From contig JAQFVV010012424.1 of the NCBI GenBank assembly GCA_028023455.1, positions 1,532,001 to 1,596,000 of the forward strand: a stretch of DNA of 64,000 bases, in the 5' to 3' direction. Positions 57,580-64,000 of this stretch are shown here, in pieces (positions within the stretch are counted from its first letter, which is position 1; each line of letters starts with the position of its first letter). This DNA comes from Epiperipatus broadwayi. Taxonomy: Eukaryota; Onychophora; Udeonychophora; Euonychophora; Peripatidae. The position numbers and the translations under genes are program-made. The notes beneath the pieces are model-generated. The model was not told the DNA's origin. It saw only the letters and a list, made by a program, of their open reading frames with translations, and did no database searches.

Positions 57580-58070
57580 TGCATAATTTTAATACCAGAG
57601 GAGGTTACCCTAATATGTAACTAGCAAAGTAGTTTACCATTTAAGGCTCAAACAGGATCATTAGCAATAAAGGAATGTATAGTATACATAAATGGAGAAA
57701 TGTGGGTCATTTAGGTTGTAAGTTATGTAAGAAAGGCATGGAAAATATTAGGCATCCGTTAAAAGAATGTAAATACTTACAAGCAAGCAGAAAGGATATA
57801 CATAATGAAGTTGTGGGAAAATAAATATAAACTACGTGATTATACAGAAAATGGGTTCTTGGTGTTTATGCTGGATTTGGACAAAGATAAGAGGGAAAAG
57901 TGGGTTCTTGTCCTTTATACTGAAGTTGTAAAAATGTAATTGGGGATTAAGATATAAAGACCATAGAGTGGATAAAGATGATGTTCTTGAAATGGGATAG
58001 AGCAGGACAGAGAAGAATATGGAGAAACTTAGGGTGGGGAATGGAAAGTAAGGTGACTAACAGGTTTTTC
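57580..58070 (+). pseudogene. LINE C-terminal remnant with zinc motif
   Basis: 'GHLGCKLCKKGMENIRHPLK' followed by 'ECKYL' (about 57705-57775) has the spacing CxxC-x7-H-x4-C, the zinc motif at the C-terminus of many non-LTR retrotransposon proteins. The following text ('RKDIHNEVVG', then other frames with 'VLVLYTEVVKM') continues the usual tail. The 3' end passes into catcacatcacaacatcacatcac repeats near 58115-58142, a possible tail. Confidence 0.65.
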
Positions 58071-58415
58071 TGGGCATACTGGCTAAGAGAGATTTCTAAC
58101 TTCGATAAACGAGTAGCCATATCACATCACAACATCACATCACTTTAAGAGAAAAATTATCATTTTTATTTATTGTAAACAAATAAGTTTACAATAAAAT
58201 ATATCTTTCATTAAATTTAACTCTTAGATAATTTAGAATAAACTTTATTACTAACAAATATCACATGATCACTATCTCATACTAGCACAATAATTGTTAT
58301 TAAACAATTCAAAACAAAACAACACTCTTCATACAGTAGTGCCATCTTGTGCTAACAAGAGCAATCAATGGATGCCAGAAGGCTTGTGCATAAAATCCCT
58401 ATCTAGTGCCTACTC

Positions 58416-58474
58416 ATCCAATATCCCCAGACTAGTTTCTGGCTTGTGGCCTTCATCAGTGAGGAGCCTTGGAT
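58416..58474 (-). ncRNA. Hammerhead ribozyme, family A, fully conserved (unit 1)
   Basis: Minus strand, 59 nt: ATCCA, AGGCT, CCTCA, CTGATGA, A, GGC-CACAA-GCC, A, GAAAC, TA, GTC, TGGGG, ATAT, TGGAT. Helix I has two 5-bp segments around an internal loop (AGGCT/ATAT), helix II 3 bp, helix III 2 bp with a 2-nt loop. Every core base is as required. Cleavage is predicted after GTC. Short helices II and III with an internal loop in helix I are known from Penelope-like and retrozyme ribozymes (type I). Confidence 0.9.
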
Positions 58475-58881
58475 CTGAGAGCACTGCACCTAGATCTTAG
58501 GATCTAATGCAACCCTCCAGCACCCACCTTTTAACTCTATTTAACTACAAAACTATGAGAATGAAATTGAAAACACTATTAATATTTTCAATCCAAGCTC
58601 AATAGCCTATATAGTCATATGGGTCTGAACTCAATTCAGTACCCATACATTTTGGTGTCTTTGGCTCTTTAACAACCATAGCCACCACTATCCTATTAGG
58701 CAGGATTGGTGTTAAACCACTAAACATCACATGATCACTATCTCATACTAGCACAATAATTGTTATTAAACAATTCAAAACAAAACAACACTCTTCATAC
58801 AGTAGTGCCATCTTGTGCTAACAAGAGCATTCAATGGATGCCAGAAGGCTTGTGCATAAAATCCCTATCTAGTGCCTACTC

Positions 58882-58940
58882 ATCCAATATCCCCAGACTA
58901 GTTTCTGGCTTGTGGCCTTCATCAGTGAGGAGCCTTGGAT
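58882..58940 (-). ncRNA. Hammerhead ribozyme, family A, fully conserved (unit 2)
   Basis: Identical to the unit 1 ribozyme over all 59 nt, exactly 466 bp away and on the same strand. Confidence 0.9.
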
Positions 58941-59284
58941 CTGAGAGCACTGCACCTAGATCTTAGGATCTAATGCAACCCTCCAGCACCCACCTTTTAA
59001 CTCTATTTAACTACAAAACTATGAGAATGAAATTGAAAACACTATTAATATTTTCAATCCAAGCTCAATAGCCTATATAGTCATATGGGTCTGAACTCAA
59101 TTCAGTACCCATACATTTTGGTGTCTTTGGCTCTTTAACAACCAGAAACTAGTCTGGGGATATTGGATGAGTAGGCACTAGATAGGGATTTTATGCACAA
59201 GCCTTCTGGCATCCATTGATTGCTCTTGTTAGCACAAGATGGATGAAGAGTGTTGTTTTGTTTTGAATTGTACTAACAAATATC

Positions 59285-62113
59285 TAATTATATTTATATG
59301 AGTAAATGAATAGATGAATAGTTGGCTGGATCTGTGGACAGTAAAAAAGATGAACTATTTAGATAAATTTCCTTTAGATAAATAAAAGTGGATCGATATA
59401 TAAGGTCAACTAAAATATTTTAATAACAAGAAGTATATAGAATCTGATTTATTTTAAATACTTTTGTGGAAAATTTGTGCCTGCTAGTAAAAAGAAGTCA
59501 TTTTTTAAACATTTGTTCGTTCATGGTGAGAAATGCAAAAAAGCGAATTTATTTGTTTATCTGTTTGTCAACGGAGTATTGCTATAGTTTCTTTTACGAT
59601 AACAGTAGAAACTGTAATTTTGTAAATGAATTAAATACGTGTCTACTGATTATTTTATATGATCGCTTATAAATTATTTTAGTAATCTTATTTTTAAAAG
59701 AAAAAAACTTGATTACTATCCTGCTATTATTTTCACATTTCGTTTTGAAATCCAACACGCTTTAATAATAATAATGCATATCAACTTTTTATTATTATTA
59801 AAAGATTAAGTAAAAAAAAAAATCGTTTCTATGGGAGACTAAAATAAAGGTTTTCTCAAAATTTATTGTAAATTTTTTATTAATTTGTTTAGTAGTCTTA
59901 ACAACAGTACATTTTATGATTTATTTTTACACAGACTTGCTTTTATATAAATATCCTTCTATCCCATTCAATAAACTATTCATCATTTAATATAGATTAT
60001 TATCATCCGTATTTATTTCATCATTCCTATACATTCCTTTATTAATCCAACTACATATTTACATTTAAATAACGTAAATGAGTTTCAATTCATTATTTTA
60101 TCATTATCATCACCAATCACTCATAAACGAGGGTGGCATTTCTAACTTTAGAAGAAAAAATAATTCATTAGAGATGGGTTTTACGATAATTATACGCTCT
60201 AAAACCTAACACATGCTTGTCCTTTAGTCATCTATTTGACTGATTATAATACTATCTTTTAATTATGTCTGCAGCCTATTCTGTTCCCAGTTATACATTT
60301 CCAAAAAAAATGGAATCAATATTGCATATTTTATTTTAGAATATTACAATATAAACAGTGTCTTGCTCTTCCATGAAAAACGTGCTACTTAAAAAACCCT
60401 TTGAGAATTTAATATTTGTTTTATTAGGCCTTTCCGTGGTCTCACAATAATTTTCTCAGACTTTGGAATTAACTTTATGACGATGGTATTTTATTGGCAA
60501 TTATATGTTGGACTATTTCTATCATCTAGTTCAATTGTTAAATGTTTTTAGAAAAATCGTATTTTTGAATTAAACATCTGAAGTACACTAATCTGTTAGT
60601 AATAAGATATAAATTATTACATAACATAACATTCTGAGCTATAGTATTTTCCCTTTTTCATGTGTTGTTGACTATCCACTGATAATATTATGATTGGTAA
60701 TCTATAGTATTGGAATACTAAATTTAAGATGATTCTGTAACCAATGAGTCTATTTTGTCAAAAGCAACAGTTAGGTAGACATTGTTTATACTTATGCATG
60801 AGGATCCTCCAAATTATTTCACCTTTTTTCTTAAAGATGAGGTTAGTGAGTAGTTTCCAAACATAGCTGAACATCCTAGATTGATTTGTGAGGTTATTTA
60901 CTACTGTCATGTAAGAAATGTCTTTAATAAAATGTTTTCTTTATACTTTTTTTCTCTGCACAATATTCTTGTCTATTACCTAATTAAACATATTGTCATT
61001 GGTGCATGCTAGGTCTGTTACTTTAGACATATCTGTTTTTTTTCTTTCCAATCATTATTTTGTTCTTTTTCAATTGTTTTTTCAATATGATGGCTAATTT
61101 CATTGATATATGTACTTCCATATTCACAAATTATCTGATAGAATTAAATACTTTACAAATTCAAAAAAAAAAGTGAAATTAACAACAAATTTCAGAAAAA
61201 TTCAACATCTTTACAGTCTACCTAAATATTTCAAAAAAATCTATTATTTAATTTTAGAAATTTACTATATCAATATTTATCACAGTTTTGTGTCAGAGAT
61301 TCAAGTACTTTGTGGAAATAATCAAGAACAGAAAAATATAAAGAACTAACATATTGATTTGATGTAAAAAGTTCTTTCATAAATAAACCATTTCTATTGT
61401 ATGAAAGATTAAATAAAATGGTAGCTTAGAAACTAGAACAACTCTTCTTATCAAATAGAATAATATAACCCTTAACATTCTTCATAACAATATAGTTTAA
61501 TCAATAAAATTATTATTTGATCCATTAAACATCACTTCATCTTTGCTTACACAATTTTCTATGTATTGGCAACTTTATGACATAAATGCAGTGAGATTGG
61601 CAAAAAAAAAACAAAAAACAATATAGTTTCAATGTAATACAGTATTCTTTCAACAAAACCAAAAAAAATAGCTACAGGTTCACCATATCACACCTGATTG
61701 GCAGCAATTACAAATTATGCTATAAGTTGAACTCCATTTCTACTTAAAGTTTGGTTTTGCTATGACGATACATTTTTTGTATATCCATATGGTAAAATAC
61801 TATTACAAACATTCTGGACATCAGTTACTATTCCCTTCACTTAAATTCATAATAGTATTAGAAGAAAATATTCTCAGAATGTTTCTTTGACAAGTCTTCT
61901 TATAGTAAAATAAAAACTACAGCCTACATAAAAACCCTGCCACAGAGGATAATGCATATTACATGGATCATTTTGACACAAACATGAAAATTGGAATGAA
62001 AGTTATTTATTCAGAAACCAATGATTTGGAAAAAGAAAAATCCTACCCTGAACAAACTCTCAAAATGAATGATTATTCATTGGTTATCATTAAGAAAACC
62101 TTAAATAAATGAC
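59285..62113. other. Unassigned AT-rich sequence
   Basis: No mobile-element ends, RNA folds or protein motifs recognised. Frames at 59466-59672 and 61110-61349 are short and unlike known families. This is the longest stretch in the window without an identified repeat. Confidence 0.3.
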
Positions 62114-62459
62114 AAAAAGAAACATTAAAACAGGCAAAACTCTCCATACAGTAGTGTCACTCAATGCAAGCCAGAGTAATCAGTGGATGACAGAAGGCTT
62201 GTGCATAAAATCCTATCTAGTGCCTACTCATCCAATATGCCCAGACTAGTTTCTGGCTTTTCACTACTAGTCTGGGGATATTGGATGAATAGGCACTAGA
62301 TAGAGATTTTATGCACAAGCCTTCTGGCATCCATTGATTACTCTGACTTGCACTGAGTGGCACTACTGTATGAAAAGTTTTGCCTGTTTTAATAACAGTT
62401 ATGAGCAAGCATAAGAAATGGTGATCATGTGATGTTTGATGGTTTAAAAAGAGACATTA
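62114..62459. mobile_element. Family A retroelement, compact foldback
   Basis: Body 62128-62445 between aaaaagaaacatta and aaaaagagacatta (one difference, 14 bp). It starts aaacaggcaaaactctcc and ends gatcatgtgatgtttgatggttt, so its polarity is minus. The two arms meet inside the ribozymes (about 62265): both keep the gactagtttctggct end but have lost CTGATGA. This looks like a deletion centred on the palindrome. Confidence 0.85.
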
Positions 62460-63065
62460 GAAGTAAACTAATTATAGATATTTTAGTGTGTCCACATATA
62501 AACAGGTAGCAGACAAAGTAAAAAATATCTGCAATCTATTTAATAGCAGAATGTTTTCCAAAACTATGGCACATTATGAGGGTTAATAATCTTTGCAAAA
62601 CTATATGTGAATGTAGAAAAATATATACATCAGAGAATCCCGCAACTCTCCACCCCCAAAAAAAATTGATTAAAAAGGTAAAAAGTAAATGATTATTGAG
62701 TGAAAAAAAGAGATGTGTGTAAAATAGTGACTTGAATACGTGGATGTATTCAATTGGGAAAAATCAAGAATATCAAGTAGAGAGGAGACAATAAAAAGAC
62801 TTGTAAAGAATCTTCTCGATGATTATGGCAAATAACTTCATAAGTTAACCTAGAATGATTGTCTATAATATTTGATATTATCACATATTAATCTTATCTT
62901 TAACATTAAAAAAACCAGAATAAACCTCATAGATACAGCTATAAACTTTTTACTGACTTGTGCATTTGATAGAATAGCCTAAATCAAATGTCAGTCACTT
63001 CATATTTAATAAATAAGCAATTTCTACATGAGTATGTAGATAATAATTACACGAACAAAATTAAC
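62460..63065. other. Unassigned AT-rich sequence
   Basis: Nothing recognised. Confidence 0.25.
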
Positions 63066-63067
63066 TA

Positions 63068-63690
63068 TAAATACAATATTTATTAACTGCTAAGCCAGAC
63101 TTTTGATATGGAGTATCTTTGTCAAAGTATGACTGACATAGGAAATTAACAAGAAAGTGTTGGCATTCTCAACTGTATATAAAGTGATTGTAGAGTCAAG
63201 CATTGGTGGTCGAGAGGTCAGTGACAGCTGCTTTACAAGCAGTTGTCCTGGGTTAGCGGGTTTGCTTCCCGGCTGAAGCTATGATACATGAGAAAAAAAA
63301 GTGATTATAGATTTTAATAAATTTGCACATTTGCATGTGTAAATTGTGTGTGTGTAAATCATGCCATGGAATTAAACAAGCAGTATTTACTAAGAGAAGT
63401 GCTATTGTTCTTTATATTTATTACATTTACAGAATTTATAATATACAAGCTTCTTTAACTTTTTGTAAATGTGATTAATATAAAGGCCAATAGCATCCCC
63501 CATGGATCATTTAATTTGACTATATGATTTACACATACACGTATTTTACACAAGTAAATATGCAAATTTATTAAAATCTACAGCCACTTTATATACAATT
63601 GGGATTGCAAATACTTTCTTATTAATCTCCTATGTCAATCGAACTTTGACAACGATACTCATACTGGCTTAGCAGTTAATAAATATTATA
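63068..63690. repeat. Large foldback element hosting SINE copy 3
   Basis: Outer arms: aatatttattaactgctaagcc (63078) with ggcttagcagttaataaatatt (63666). Inner arms: tttgtcaaagt with actttgacaa, ctgtatataaagtg with cactttatatacaatt, and tttaataaatttgca with tgcaaatttattaaa. Centre near 63430. The left arm is interrupted by the SINE at 63195-63297, and the right arm is uninterrupted, so the SINE is younger than the foldback. Confidence 0.85.
63181..63311 (+). mobile_element. tRNA-derived SINE, copy 3
   Basis: Body 63195-63297 between aaagtgattgtaga (63181-63194) and aaagtgattataga (63298-63311). Box A TGGTCGAGAGG, anticodon-like arm CTGC-TTTACAA-GCAG (loop of seven, TAC at the anticodon place, T before and A after it), an extra arm CCTGGGTTA, box B-like GGGTTTGCTTCCC, tail ATGAGAAAAAAAAG. 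The extra arm and D-arm suggest descent from a class II (Leu/Ser-like) tRNA, although TAC would be a Val anticodon. No LINE-related 3' tail is evident at about 103 bp. Confidence 0.85.
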
Positions 63691-64000
63691 TTTATACTTA
63701 ATTTTGTTAGCATATTTTAATCTACATACTCAAATGGAAATTGCTTGTTCATTACATATTGTCTATGGTATTAATTTCTTTTTTCTTTTTTCTTTACACT
63801 TTACATTTATTATTTACAAATCCAGATGTCACTGCTTTAATTCCAATGCTAACAAGGTCACTGGTAAGGTAAGCAATACCAGAAGAAGAGAGGATAATAA
63901 TACTACCTAATGCATTATGTTCTACACAAACCTGTATGTTTATTACTGACAAGTGAATATATTTGAAAAACTCACATAAAGTTTTATTTTTTTCTAAAAT
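63691..64000. other. Unassigned sequence at window end
   Basis: No element recognised. The frame 63704-63910 has no known relative. Confidence 0.25.

Larger units (their letters stand above)
58249..59284 (-). mobile_element. Family A tandem retroelement with two intact hammerheads
   Basis: Body 58263-59270 between perfect tactaacaaatatc copies (58249-58262, 59271-59284), 14 bp. Unit 1 (58263-58728) is repeated almost exactly in unit 2 (58729 to about 59132), a 466-bp period. An inverted partial arm (about 59138-59270) then follows, starting in the middle of a ribozyme (ccagaaactagtctgggg). Each full unit has a start ACATGATCAC, one intact minus-strand ribozyme, a middle ending gcaggattggtgttaaacc, and the next start. 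Near-identity of the two units marks this as the youngest copy. Two ribozymes in direct tandem could release a 466-nt monomer RNA. Confidence 0.9.

Noticed and set aside
58294-58966. Two 68-codon frames with the same text, also similar to frames at 29817-30023, 30245-30445, 52690-52917 and 62217-62408
   Set aside because: They are the family A retroelement arms read as protein; no ATG context, and the conserved signal is the RNA structure.

Overview
The window is an AT-rich (by eye about 70-75% A+T), gene-poor stretch of an animal nuclear genome. It has no bacterial-style operons and no confident host gene. Nearly everything recognisable is transposable-element material: non-LTR retrotransposon remnants with reverse-transcriptase motifs, Ty3/Gypsy remnants with zinc-knuckle and integrase motifs, a second LTR element primed by tRNA-Lys, a hAT-type DNA transposon with an 8-bp target duplication, a mariner fragment, a tRNA-derived SINE in three copies, many foldback elements, and expanded (AAT)n, (CA)n and (TA)n microsatellites. 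This mix fits an invertebrate metazoan. A mollusc (perhaps a cephalopod) is only a guess, because the sequence does not identify the species.

The most interesting content is a population of short retroelements that carry hammerhead self-cleaving ribozyme (HHR) motifs. I see four families. Family A has more than ten copies, at about 1.4, 4.6, 13.8, 19.1, 22.2, 29.8, 38.5, 52.7, 58.3 and 62.1 kb. Family B lies at about 21 and 40.5 kb. Family C lies at about 7.3, 8.0, 17.3, 24.3 and 47.4 kb. Family D lies at about 3.4 and 51.2 kb. A, B and C have core CUGANGA ... GAAA with short helix II, very short helix III and a closing helix I. D has a weaker match. Several A copies and one C copy are bounded by 11-15 bp target-site duplications, which is typical of target-primed retroposition. 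Many copies carry the ribozyme on both strands in inverted arms, and one (58.3-59.3 kb) keeps two intact ribozymes in a 466-bp direct tandem. These features resemble metazoan retrozymes and Penelope-like elements.

Layout: 0.5-3.2 kb, RTE-like LINE split by an A element; 3.4-8.4 kb, D, A and C foldbacks and SINE copy 1; 8.4-11.2 kb, mostly unassigned with one weak exon candidate; 11.2-13.3 kb, Gypsy remnant (-); 13.8-19.6 kb, A fragments, SINE copy 2 and a mariner piece; 20.9-25.6 kb, hAT inside a foldback, an A element inside a foldback, and a LINE (-) split by a C element; 26.0-26.3 kb, possible promoter and first exon; 29.5-38.1 kb, a Gypsy element whose 5' LTR is split by an A element and whose 3' LTR is split by a complete 4-kb LTR element; 38.5-48.5 kb, A, B and C copies, LINE remnants and tandem repeats; 48.9-52.4 kb, two LINE remnants and a 390-bp (AAT)n tract; 52.7-63.7 kb, A elements, LINE 3' ends, foldbacks and SINE copy 3.

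The nested order gives a relative chronology: LINE, Gypsy and foldback hosts came first, then the retrozymes, the SINE, the hAT and the second LTR element inserted into them. All coordinates of decayed elements are approximate unless a target duplication fixes the ends.
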